A DNA stretch of 64,000 nucleotides from Scedosporium boydii. Lineage: Eukaryota > Ascomycota > Sordariomycetes > Microascales > Microascaceae. Below, piece by piece: positions 1 through 9,833 of this stretch (position 1 is its first letter; the number at the start of each line of letters is the position of its first letter). Position numbers and translations under genes: made by a program. The notes beneath the pieces were generated by a model, which did not search any database, was not told the DNA's origin, and was given only the letters and a program-made list of their open reading frames with translations. The DNA lies in contig NJFT01000088.1 of assembly GCA_002221725.1 (NCBI GenBank), positions 1 to 64,000 of the forward strand, written 5' to 3'.

Positions 1-6
1 TCCCTT

Positions 7-22
7 TCTCTCTCTCTCTCTC
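7..22. repeat. CT dinucleotide tract
   Basis: Eight TC units lie just upstream of the first visible exon, within what appears to be the 3' part of an intron (acceptor TAG at 75-77). A pyrimidine-rich run near a 3' splice site is common in fungal introns. Confidence 0.8.
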
Positions 23-77
23 TTTTGAAATACAGCACCTTCGTCTCTGTAATCCTAATAATGTAATGGCCTCTTAG

Positions 78-984
78 ATATCAAGGACGACAACATCATG
101 GTTACCATCGAGAATGATGCTGTATTAGAAGACTTTATCAGATTTCAACAGAGAGCCCCGCAACCCAGGCATATCAGGGTTGAGGACGGCCGCGTAACGT
201 ATCTCTCGCAAGGCGACTTTGGTCCTCTCCGAGGTTCTAGGTTACTACCTAAATTAGCTGATTTCAACCTGGCCTTTCCCGGTTTAGAAAAGGGGTTTGC
301 TCATCTTGCTCCCATCCAATCCCACTGCTTCCGGGCCCCGGAGGTGTTGCTTGGCTGCCCTTGGTCATATAGCGTTGATATATGGAACCTAGGACTTCTC
401 GTGAGTAGAATTTCTTTCTCCACCATGGTACCCCTTCCCCAGTATTAAAACTAATCAATCCAACAGATGTGGAACCTCTTGGAGGACACTACCTTATTTG
501 ACCGACCGGCCGGCGAAGATGGGGAATATGATGCGCACGTCCACCTAGCTCAGATGGTTACTTTGCTTGGCGATCCACCTGAGGAAGTAGTCACACGAGA
601 GAGACTCTTTCGCGAACATCTAGTGGACAAGCCGTGGATAAGTCCACGTGGTGAAGCGTGCAGGAGCATGAACAAGCTCTGGGGTGGCCCATTTTTTGAT
701 GATGATGGTGAGTTGCCCGACTGGAAAACCGCCAATAGTAAGGACTGCAATAACTCATGACGCTATCTTCGGCAGGCCAAATTCTCCGCAAGGACCTTGT
801 TCAGCCAGGGAAGAGTCTGGCTGATACGGTGACAGAACTGGAGGGCAATGAGAAGGAGGCGTTTCTCGACTTCGCATCTTGTATGCTCCACTGGTTACCG
901 GAAAAGAGAAAGACGGCAAAGGAGCTCCTCAAACATCCTTTTCTCGATTCGTTTTACAAGGATCGCGAAAAGGATAAGGTTTAG
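78..984 (+). CDS. SRPK-like Ser/Thr protein kinase, C-terminal part (5' truncated by window edge)
   Basis: Catalytic half of a eukaryotic protein kinase resembling fungal SRPK-type kinases. Exons are 78-400, 467-707 and 776-984, with introns of 66 and 68 nt whose GT-AG borders keep the frame. The first exon starts after a TAG acceptor at 75-77 and needs one base from an upstream exon outside the window; it then reads D-I-K-D-D-N-I, the HRD-type catalytic loop with Asp, Lys and Asn. Following it are L-A-D-F-N-L-A at the DFG position (Asp kept, Gly replaced by Asn), F-R-A-P-E as the APE motif, S-V-D-I-W for the F-helix Asp, and a C-lobe ending in K-R-K-T-A-K-E-L-L-K-H-P-F. About 256 residues are visible; the ATP-binding lobe is off the window. 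Substrates are unknown; SRPKs phosphorylate SR splicing factors, but many fungal relatives are uncharacterised. It converges with the RTC4-like gene. Confidence 0.75.
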
Positions 985-3227
985 CCAGGCGCAGTACTCC
1001 TGGAGTCCTGGGACATTCGCTTCGTCTTGTTCACAACATCAAATATTAATCAAGTACTCGCGGACGAGTACAAATATTAGATTATACGAAGTAACATCTG
1101 GTGGTAACAATAGATCCTCGAGCCTATTCGTACAATTGGATGGACCAAAGCAGCGCAACGGCGTAACATTGAGCCATTGCCATGAGTAATGTATAGATCG
1201 AGATTAGTGTCCCTGTAGATTGATCTAGACTCGATCACGCATGCCCAGCACGAACAAGACTAGCCCTGACTACTTCGTATAGCTGGCTGGCAGGAAATCG
1301 AGAGTAATTACCCCAAAATCTATCGAGGTTGGCAAGTGGATGCGAGCATGTCGAACTGAGCGGAGACTGGCCAATGCGGACCAGGCTTGGGTCTTTACCA
1401 AACCTTCCTCCATTTTTCACTCGGTCCGCTTTCCCTTTCGTGCAGAACCGGAAACGCTTGTACATACTTCGCAGTTTGGATTGGGTGGATCAAGACGAAG
1501 TACGAAGTAACGAAGCACAAGCGCAAAGACTCCCAGGGCGCCGTCTCTAATACATGCATCATGGGAATCCCCTCTGGTTTGTACTTCGTGATACTTCGCC
1601 CTTCCCGCGGACGTGTGCCAAGTCTACCGCGTACAAGTAAACTACTACTTTCAAGGCGGTCGCGATGCAGCCTTTTCATTGGGCCTAAAGGCTCTCAGAA
1701 GACTCGCCCCAGCTGCGATGGCACCGTATCACAGTACCACGACATCACCCTGAAGGGCCGAGATAGCCTCAACTCAAATTGCCGTTCCCACCAACCATTC
1801 CGCGATCTGTGCAGAGCTCGCTAAGAGGACCCTTTAAGGGAGGTCCTTGTCTAACGGTTCGGGCGCTACGAACTAATAACCAGGGTCTGATGAAGCTCGA
1901 GACATCTCAAAACCGGAGAGCTTGGACTTTTCTGATGTTCGCTTCAGCCAATGTTCAATACTTGTTTTGTTCTTTCGAGTGTTTCATCCACAAGTAGTGG
2001 ATTAGCCCTCCATCATTCGCGTCGATACACCTTCAGCCTGCTCTCCCCTACCCGTATGCGTATCCCCAAGATATCTACTGCTCATTTATTAGTTTACATA
2101 CCGAAAACAATCCCCACAAATGCCCCAGGGCTAGTGAACGACGCACCGAGTGCGGTCCGAAATAAGCCCTGACCAAGAACATCTCGCGTCCTCGCCCCGA
2201 GAACCCGTTCCAAAGGAGAAAACTGGGCCGCGCCCCGCGCCCCCCGCCTCCCTCTCGGCCCTTTCCTCGTATAAGGATCGCAGCAATTAGGAAAGAGAGT
2301 CGTACACGTTGCTGTACAACTAAACTTTCGTAAGCCGAGTTAAGCGTATCGATCGGCGTGCAGCGAAGATCTTGCATTTGCCGTCACGCACCATTCCTGA
2401 ACGACACCGCCAACCCACGTCTCATCGCTCGGAGTGAAGTGTATATAGTGTAGGAAGTACTACATCGTAAGAATGCTAGAGAGGTAGCAATGCATCTCAG
2501 ATAGTACGTAATGTGGCGTAGTTTGTAGTTTAGGACCTGGTCCAGCTTTCCCCACCATGTCTAGGATGTGTTATTCTTGCAGCTGCCTCAGACGGCCTAG
2601 CCTTGCTGCTCTTCATTCCGGGATCTCTTTTAGCCCTACGCTGGCACCAGGGTTTGGCTCAGACCTCTACTTTAATCGGAGATCAGCTGCGCTAGTGTGA
2701 TGATAATCGCACTACTCTGTAGTGTACTTGGTATGTATCAATTAATGACATTTGCCAGGCTACGTCACTGATCCCTCTCCCTAAACCTCCTTTATTTCTT
2801 TGCTTCGTACCACAGGTAGCCAGGCACAGAGTCCCTGGGTGCCCGTCATCCATGCTCGGGGATCACACCGCAGCTCGAGTCCAGAGCTCACCGGCACCAA
2901 GCGACAGAGAATCCAATTTCGTTTCTTCCGTGGATATCTGTCAAAAGACACATTCACCGACCAAAGCTCCAGTTTACTCATTAGGAATCGTCTCTTTTGG
3001 TCTAGGAGAATGAATATCGCCGGCTATGTTGTAGTCGGTCTGGATCCATTTCTTGCCCTAGTTCCTCATGCTATACCCTCGTCGTGTATGCTCAAGTCTA
3101 CATCCCTCACCCTTTGTGCCTTGTCCGTTACGCCTTTCGTAGTACAATAGTCATACAAATCATACAAGTCATGACTGGATGATCAAGAGAAGAAAAACAA
3201 AACAAAGAAGAGAAAACGCCACAACCC
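985..3227. other. Intergenic, no gene seen (convergent 3' ends)
   Basis: About 2.2 kb between the 3' ends of the SRPK-like kinase and the RTC4-like gene. Reading frames are short and show no family resemblance or coding-like codon use. It holds three exact copies of TACTTCGTA (1085-1093 minus, 1271-1279 plus, 1501-1509 minus) and near variants at 1464 and 1582. A C-rich stretch lies near 2225-2260. Confidence 0.6.
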
Positions 3228-4918
3228 CTAAAACAAATTATCGTCGTCCTCGTCGACAACATCCCCCACATCCTCGCACAAAAGCTCGCCAATCCAAGCA
3301 CTCTCCTCCAAAATCTGCCTAGCCTCCTTCGCCTCAACATCCATGTCCTCCATCACGAGCCGCACCGCCAGCTCCGGGACCAGCACCGCCTGCACGTAGA
3401 GCGAGTATCCGCGAGACGACACGAGACTATCCTCCACGGCCCTCTTGCGCAGCAGGCTCGAGAAGCGGCCAAAGATGCTCTCCTGCATGACTCTGAAGCC
3501 TCGAGTACCGTAGTACCCCGGCGAACAGTTGAAGTCCGCCTTCATGAGGTTGCGATTGATTCCTTCCTTGATGTCTCGCGCCAATAAATCTCCAAAATGG
3601 CTGCGGCCGCCCTTTAATATCCTCTCCAGGTAGTTGTAGTGATCCGATATGCGTGAGTCCAGGGCCTTCCAGTCGATATCGGGGTAGCCTCTGGACCTCC
3701 AGAGGTCGTTCGCCTCAACCTTCTTATGCTCGGTGCAGAAGAGCCTCTGCATTCGGATTGGCATGCGCTTCCCCTTGGAGAAAGTATGTAAGAGCTCGGG
3801 GTCCACTGATTTCTTGCAGTAGGGGCACTGCACTGCTGCCGTATTCTCTTCAATCTCATCGAAGCTCAAATCGACGTCCGAGAGTGGGGAGTCATCACTG
3901 TCTGATAGTCTGTCTGGGCGTGCGCTAGAGTTCACTGGGTCCTCCACATTTCTCAACCGCGGTTTCTCGTCGGGTGAGGCCAGTTTAGCCAACTTTTTCT
4001 TGGAATTCTTAGCCTTAGAATCCTTCGATGGGGAGTCCAAATACTTGGTGTCAAGTTTCACGGGCGCGGTGGTGGATTTTGGTGGAGAAGCAGATAGTGA
4101 ACGGAGAGTCCTTGAGGATGCGGTGGCCTCGGTAGGGGATGGTGAGTCTGCCGTCCTGTTAGGAATTTGCAAAGATGCTACCCGCGCCTTTGGCGTCCCC
4201 GCATCAAAGCTATCGAAGAGGTCATCCGGTAGCTTCAGTTTTGGCAACTCGAGCTCTCTCTCAACAGCTACGCAGCGCTCAGGTTAGTTCGATTTTAGTG
4301 GATTGTTTACAGAAACATGGGGCTGGTATATTCACCTTTAACCTTTTTCGGCCGCTTCTGGTCGCGGAGCTTGGGAGGCGTGCTTATCCATCGCTTGTTG
4401 GCAACTTTGTACGTCTTCTCAGAATCTCGGAGAAGGCTTGTTTCCAAACCGCCCGGTTGAAAGTTGACATCAGGCCCAGAGGTCGCCTTTGCCAATGATT
4501 TGGTACTAGAGTTCTCTTTCTTTCGGTCCAATGCCTCCCTGAATGATCGCACACCCCCGTACCTCGTCGGCTGCTTGCTCAACGTCCTTTCTTTCGCCGG
4601 TCTAGAGAAGGTAGTGGGGCGTATATCACCCCGCGCCGGAGAATCCTCCTCCTCAAGGTCGCTAGAATATGAACGGTTGGCTCTCTTCGTCTTCGCTGGA
4701 GCCGCCTTTGATGCCTTGTCCTCCTCCGCATCCTCCGCCTCTTCCTCGTCCGAGCTGATTGGGGGCGCCTCGATATCGTCAGGCTCCCGAATTGCGCGCT
4801 TGCTGTGGAGGCTTTCTCGGGATGTTGCCTCCGGCCGATTAAGTGATTTCAGTAGCTGAGGGGTCCTGACATTCTTGCTCATTCCCACCCGTCGCTGGTT
4901 CCATGTGTAGGCACTCAT
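3228..4918 (-). CDS. RTC4-like (restriction of telomere capping 4) domain protein
   Basis: Predicted 540-aa protein. Exon 1 is 4918-4336 and exon 2 is 4267-3228; the 68-nt intron starts GTGAAT, has a CTAAC branch site and ends GCGTAG, and it joins the frames. Residues about 1-270 are charged and low complexity, with acidic clusters and many Ser, Lys and Pro, probably disordered and nuclear. A C-P-Y-C pair near residue 330 opens the conserved domain, followed by basic helices and motifs such as Y-N-Y-L-E-R-I and G-Y-Y-G-T-R-G-F that match the RTC4-like domain. Yeast RTC4 was found through telomere-capping genetics; the molecular role is unknown. The C-terminus is strongly acidic. The start is the first ATG of exon 1, and the gene diverges from dynamitin across about 730 bp. 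Confidence 0.85.
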
Positions 4919-5644
4919 CCTGTGAGATGCCGGGAAAAGGATGGGGCGTGGATGGGATTTGAGGATGTTGTGGTTGATGAAGAAGAGATCTCAATACCTC
5001 GGTATGATTACATCAATCGGGTTTAGTTCTCCTGCCACACACTCCTGTTCTGTCCTTCAGTATGTGATCAATGGATTGAACAATGAATTCTTCAAGCTGA
5101 GCAGTATTGATGCTGGTTGCCAGGGGAATGTAGAGTGCTAATCTGGGTCCGGCACAGCGGGTCCAGCTCTCTAGTATCACGTGCACCCACTATAAGGCCG
5201 CTAACAAACACCCCACACCTCACCCCTCCATAACCCATTGATGCAATGTCCTTGACCCTGAGGTGAGAGAGATATTGATCGATTGTGGTATCACCTTTAA
5301 ATTGTTTTGATATTATTTGAGATTTTCTTGAAAATTAAGCTTGGACTTCTCTTTTCTGTTGCCCTAGGTATGTAAATATATGAAAAGAGCAGACCAATGA
5401 CTTCATGATTGTCCTCTGTTGGGCAGTGCTCTAGGGTAGTGGGGAAAAGTCCGAGCTCCAGGAGAGGCTGATAGGGAGTGGACAGACCCCTGAACTCGCA
5501 ACTCTTTATCAACGTCACCCAAAACATTTTGTCAAATAGTAAGGCCGGCTCTTGAATTGCAAACGCTCTTCCTTTCTCCGTCTAAACTGTTGCCGGCAAG
5601 GGCGAAACTTCATTTTGTATTTCAGCCATCCCCTGACACCGGCA
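4919..5644. promoter_or_regulatory. Shared divergent promoter region, RTC4-like / dynamitin
   Basis: A 726-bp gap between two divergently transcribed genes, so it must carry both promoters. A CACGTG E-box palindrome (5178-5183), the type bound by bHLH factors such as Cbf1, is followed by a TATAAG-like element at 5191. Which gene it serves cannot be told from sequence. Confidence 0.4.
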
Positions 5645-7104
5645 ATGGCTCTCAACAGAAAGTATGCCGCGTTGCCCGATCTGGTATGGAACTCCAAACC
5701 ACAAGACAGCTCCCTTCTTCAGGCAACTTACCGTTCTTCTCCAGGACTCCGCACCAGACATCTACGAAACCCCCGAATTAATAGATGACAATTCCACCGT
5801 ACCCGTGAGTGCCTTCCTACTCCCTCTTCCGGTCTTTCCCAGAGATTAACCCCTTCCCCTCCCCCCTCCAGGGAACAACACTCCGCTCCCCCTCCGAAGT
5901 AGCCTCCGACGAAGACACAGCCGACGAAGACGGCGGCATCTCCCGCGCCAAGCTCCGCATAGACGAAGCCCGCTCCCGCTTCGAGTCCACCCGCTACAAC
6001 TCCGCCGGCGTCGACTTCTCCGACCGCGTCGACAGCAAGCGCAGATCCTACCGATCCCGCCGCCATCGGGTCCTCGATGACGGTACCGAGGAGCTCGGAG
6101 ACCTCAGCGACGAGGACGACGATGCCGACGAGGCGTCCGAGAGTCTAGAGCGGAAGATTGCGAGGTTAAAGCGCGAGGTGGAAGAGGCTAAGGAGGAGTA
6201 CGCGCGGAGAAAGGCTACTACGGGCGGCGGCGGTGAGGTCAAGAGCGGAGAAGAGGGGGGCGAGGAGGGATTAGAGTCATTGGGGAGGGTTCTTGAGGAG
6301 ATTTCTCGCCCCACGGGCGTGGCGCGTCCTATTAGGCTCTCTAAGCCCCTTGTTCATGGGGGTGACGCCGCTTCCGGCCACGATACGACCGTCAGCGAGG
6401 CTACGTACACGGTTACGTATGCACCATCCTACGAGCAGTCTCATGCTTTAGCTAAAGCGGCCGAGTTCGACCAGAGGCTTCTTGCTCTAGAAAAGTCTCT
6501 GGGGATCGGCACGACAACGAAAGGATTGGAGATTGGAGTCAACGGGTTGCCCCGAGCTGTGCTGCCTACGGTTGATATGCTAAACAAGCAGATCTCTGCC
6601 CTCGCGCAGGCCTCGACAGCGAACCTCGACTCGATCAGTCGTCGGGTTCGGACCCTAGTCACAGATGTCCAGAATCTTAACAAGGCCAAGGGTAGCGCAG
6701 CGAGCGCCGGCGACCAACAACACGTTGAGAAGTTCGTAGAGGACAGAATCAAGGAGAACACAGGAAAAGAATCAGGGGAAGGGGAAGAAGATGAACAACG
6801 GTCGAAAATTAACGCGCTCTACGGTACTCTGGCTACTATTGAGACCCTTACGCCTCTTCTCCAGCCCCTTCTCGACCGCCTCAGGTCCCTAAGAGCCATA
6901 CACACCGATGCAGCCACGGCCAGCGAGACGCTGGATCGCATCGAGAAGCAGCAGGCCGAGACTGCAGCGGAACTGAAGCAGTGGAAGAGCGGGCTGGAGA
7001 GGATTTCTGAAGCCATGCAGGAAGGAGGCTCTGTTATGGATGGCAATATGAAGGTGATGGAATCTTGGATCAAGGATCTGGAGGCTCGAGTCGAGAAGTT
7101 ATGA
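5645..7104 (+). CDS. Dynamitin (dynactin p50, subunit 2)
   Basis: A 443-aa dynactin p50 subunit, which tethers the dynactin shoulder to the Arp1 filament and so couples dynein to cargo. Exons are 5645-5683, 5745-5804 and 5872-7104, with introns of 61 and 67 nt, all borders in phase. The N-terminus M-A-L-N-R-K-Y-A-A-L-P-D-L followed by D-x-A-P-D-I-Y-E-T-P is the hallmark start of fungal dynamitins, and I-S-R-A-K-L-R-I-D-E-A-R-S-R-F then V-D-F-S-D-R-V is the second conserved block. Residues about 100-130 form an acidic stretch, and the rest is heptad-rich (about 120-150, 215-300 and 330-443) as expected for coiled coils. The short first exon of 13 codons sets the start unambiguously. Length is normal for the family. 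Confidence 0.92.
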
Positions 7105-7655
7105 TGTCGGCGCTGTGCTACCACTGATCTAGTTCTACTGTGTAGATTGTGTACTTAAGATACCCTAGTTCTCCGTTCATTTTGCCGATCCGAGTGATTT
7201 ATGTCGACAATGGCAATGTGAGCATGCCCGGGTACCGCTTTCAATCAAATGGCGATCGATCCATGGAGCAAGCGATCAATTGATGCCTCCTCAGCTCGGA
7301 TTCTTTCAACGGCTTCTTTCCTTGAAACAACGGGCTGGAATGAGGAAATGAAAATCTACCACCTGGTAACGTCTGGTCCAGATTATAAATTCCACGTGAC
7401 ATCGAATTTTCCCACACAACTCGGGCACGGACCATCCGCGGGGCAGAAGGGAGGGTTTCCCACCACCAAAACCCTCATCAAAAATTCGCAGACCGAAAAA
7501 AAGTCGAAGGAGAGACCCCCCTCTGCGAGCCCAGCTAACCACAGGTGTCCGAGTTACCAATCCTTAACAACACCCATTTTTCAACCACACCCAACCGTCC
7601 CGTCCACCCCCTTTCGCCGAACAATCTTCTCAACGCGAAAAACAATACAGCAAAA
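7105..7655. promoter_or_regulatory. Dynamitin 3' end and RPS28 promoter
   Basis: A 551-bp gap between two genes on the same strand. The last 150 bp before the RPS28 start are rich in C and A with several ACCC and CCAAC runs, a composition often seen upstream of highly expressed fungal genes. No TATA box or named operator could be assigned. Confidence 0.4.
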
Positions 7656-8140
7656 ATGGATGCTTCGAAGGCTCCCGTAAAGCTCGTCAAGGTCACCCGA
7701 GTTCTCGGCCGTACCGGTATGCTGCTCTCGAACCCGGCGTTTTGATATCTTGTTGGCGTCGATGATGGGGGACCGTCTTGTCGGATTGGGGATCCCCAGA
7801 GGAGGAGAAGGAGGAGGGGGAAATATTCATGTCACAATATTGTTGTGGTTTGGTTATAATTGCTGACCTGGGAAATGCAAATAGGTTCTCGTGGAGGTGT
7901 TACCCAGGTTCGCGTCGAGTTCATGGACGACCCTACCCGATCCATCATCCGAAACGTCAAGGGACCCGGTACGATATGCCCTTCCACCCCCGGCCCCTCT
8001 CGAGAGAGTTCTTCGAATTTTACAATTGGTGTGATATGAGCATGTTTTATGTATGTGGACTAACATTCGATATCCTAGTCCGTGAGGACGACATCCTCTG
8101 CCTCCTCGAGTCCGAACGTGAGGCCAGGCGTCTACGATAA
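7656..8140 (+). CDS. RPS28: 40S ribosomal protein S28 (eS28)
   Basis: A 68-aa small-subunit ribosomal protein located near the mRNA exit channel. Exons are 7656-7716, 7885-7968 and 8079-8140, with introns of 168 and 110 nt, both long relative to the coding sequence, as is usual for fungal ribosomal protein genes. Signature segments read without gaps: V-T-R-V-L-G-R-T, then [14 protein letters not shown], then R-N-V-K-G-P-V-R-E-D-D-I-L, and the C-terminal S-E-R-E-A-R-R-L-R shared with yeast Rps28. Both introns interrupt glycine or valine codons in phase 1. The A-rich context before the ATG (caaaaATGG) supports the start. Identification is secure. Confidence 0.97.
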
Positions 8141-9002
8141 ACAGCCCCCACAATGGGAAGGGAGTTTTGTTGAGAAATCTGGGGGAGAGGAGGTTGAGGA
8201 ATTCGGCGACGGGTTGGTGGTGTTCATGAAACTTGGCTTTTCAAGGAAGGGCAAATTACAGGAAAAGGGAAAAACACTTTTGTCCAAGGGACGGCGGGCA
8301 TTCACATTATACAGCTGAGGCCCTAATCTCTTTTTGTTAGAGGAGTCACCGGCATCTGCATTACGAATCGAAGGACACATATTTTTTTCTCCTGCAAAGG
8401 GATTGAAATTTCGGTTTTTATATCCTTCCCCCCTTGAGGGAGTTGCGCTTCTGTTTCGCGAAAAGGGATATCCCATGTTCCGAGGTGATTGAGTGTGGAC
8501 GGGCGACCCCAGCGCCAGCATGGAGAAGAACTAGGGCAATGAAGACAAGATATGGAAATTCACGTCGGGGACTTGCTCGCTAGTCGCCAGTGAGATCTTC
8601 ACGATAATGCATTCTCCACGTGTTTGTAGGTATTTTCCTTCATTTGTTCTGGAACTGAGACATTGAAGTTCCAAAATAACGTTCGATGGAGGTGTCGAAT
8701 GTGCCGTTTCTGGGTGGCAGGTGGGTGTCATTTTCGGCACCCTCGAACACCTCGACAAAGTACACCGATTAGATAATTCAGGTGCAGTCCAAGTCCTTAG
8801 TCTCGGGTACAGGATCTGTACTGCGTTCAAAGAGGATTTCCACAAACCTGAAGCGCGACCACAAGCACCAAAATCCAGGCAACCCGGCCTTCTATAGGTC
8901 GGCCCAAAGCAGTAACAAGTAGCGGAATATAACAGGTGGCTGCACCTGCCTGTCAGATGCATGAATAAAGAAGACCATCGCCGACGTCTATGATGATTAC
9001 CC
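8141..9002. other. Intergenic, no gene seen (convergent 3' ends)
   Basis: About 860 bp between the 3' end of RPS28 and the end of the degenerate ankyrin tail on the other strand. No coding signal seen on either strand. It should hold the RPS28 terminator; no other feature is recognised. Confidence 0.55.
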
Positions 9003-9701
9003 TTAGTAATTGTAGGCTTTAGCATCAGGGTCGACCTTGCCTGTGCTGAGGAGCAGCTGGACAATTGCCTCGTGCCTGTTATTTGCTGCCTTAGATAACG
9101 GTGTCCATCCATAGCGATCTTTAGCATCAGGGTCGACCTTGCCTGTGCTGAGGAGCAGCTGAACAATCGCCTCGTACCCTTCACCTGCTGCCCGAGATAG
9201 CGGTGTTAATCCATTAAGATCTTTAGTATCAGGGTCGACCTTGCCTGTGCTGAGGAGCAGCTGAACAATCGCCTCGTGCCCTTCACCTGCTGCCCGAGAT
9301 AGCGGTGTCCATCTGTAGCTATCTTTAACATCAAGGTCGACCTTACCTGTGCTGAGGAGCAGCTGGACAATCGCCTTGTGCCCATTATTTGCTGCCTTAG
9401 ATAGCGGTGTCCGTCCATAGCTATCTTTAACATCAGGGTCGACCTTGCCTGTGCTGAGGAGCAGCTGGGCAATCGCTTCGTGCCCAAAACTTGCTGCCTG
9501 AGATAGCGGTGTCGATCTATTGAGATCTTTAGCATCAGGGTCGACCTTGCCTGTGCTGAGGAGCAGCTGAACAATCGCCTTGTGCCCTTCACCTGCTGCC
9601 TGAGATAGCGGTGTCGATCTATTAAGATCTTTAGTATCAGGGTCGACCTTACCTGTGCTGAGGAGCAGCTGGGCAATTGCTTTGTGCCTAGAACTTGCTG
9701 C
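9003..9701 (-). pseudogene. Ankyrin-repeat tail of the NLR beyond a premature TAG
   Basis: Immediately after the TAG at 9702-9704 the same frame stays open for 232 codons to a TAA at 9003-9005. It encodes the remainder of repeat 2 and six further complete ankyrin repeats, then A-Y-N-Y. The intact frame and repeat spacing show it was recently part of the NLR. The stop replaces the CAG present at the same position in repeats 3 and 4, a CpA to TpA change of the kind RIP produces. It could still be translated if the TAG is skipped: a 48-nt in-frame segment 9749-9702 (starts GT, ends TAG) would remove it, but its donor GTCGAC is poor. Confidence 0.75.
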
Positions 9702-9833
9702 CTAAGATAGCGGTGTCTGTCTATAGCAATCTTTAACATCAGGGTCGACCTTGCCTGTGCTGAGGAGCAGCTGGGCAATCGCTTCGTGCCCAGAACTTGC
9801 TGCCCATGACAGCGACGTCCGTCCGTAGTAGTC
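9018..9833 (-). repeat. Eight tandem 102-bp ankyrin-encoding repeats, highly conserved
   Basis: Eight head-to-tail units of exactly 34 codons on the minus strand. The core T-P-L-S-x-A-A, A-I-x-Q-L-L-L-S-T-G-K-V-D-P-D is nearly identical in all units at DNA level. Variation is confined to a few codons: unit positions 2-5 (for example C-Y-R-Q, L-N-R-S, S-Y-G-R, R-Y-G-W), 10 (W, Q, K or R), 13-15 (S-S-G, G-E-G, N-N-G, S-F-G), 17 (E or K), 20 (A or V) and 33 (V, T or A). This is the high internal conservation pattern known from fungal NLR repeat domains, where unequal exchange homogenises units while contact positions diversify. Confidence 0.93.
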
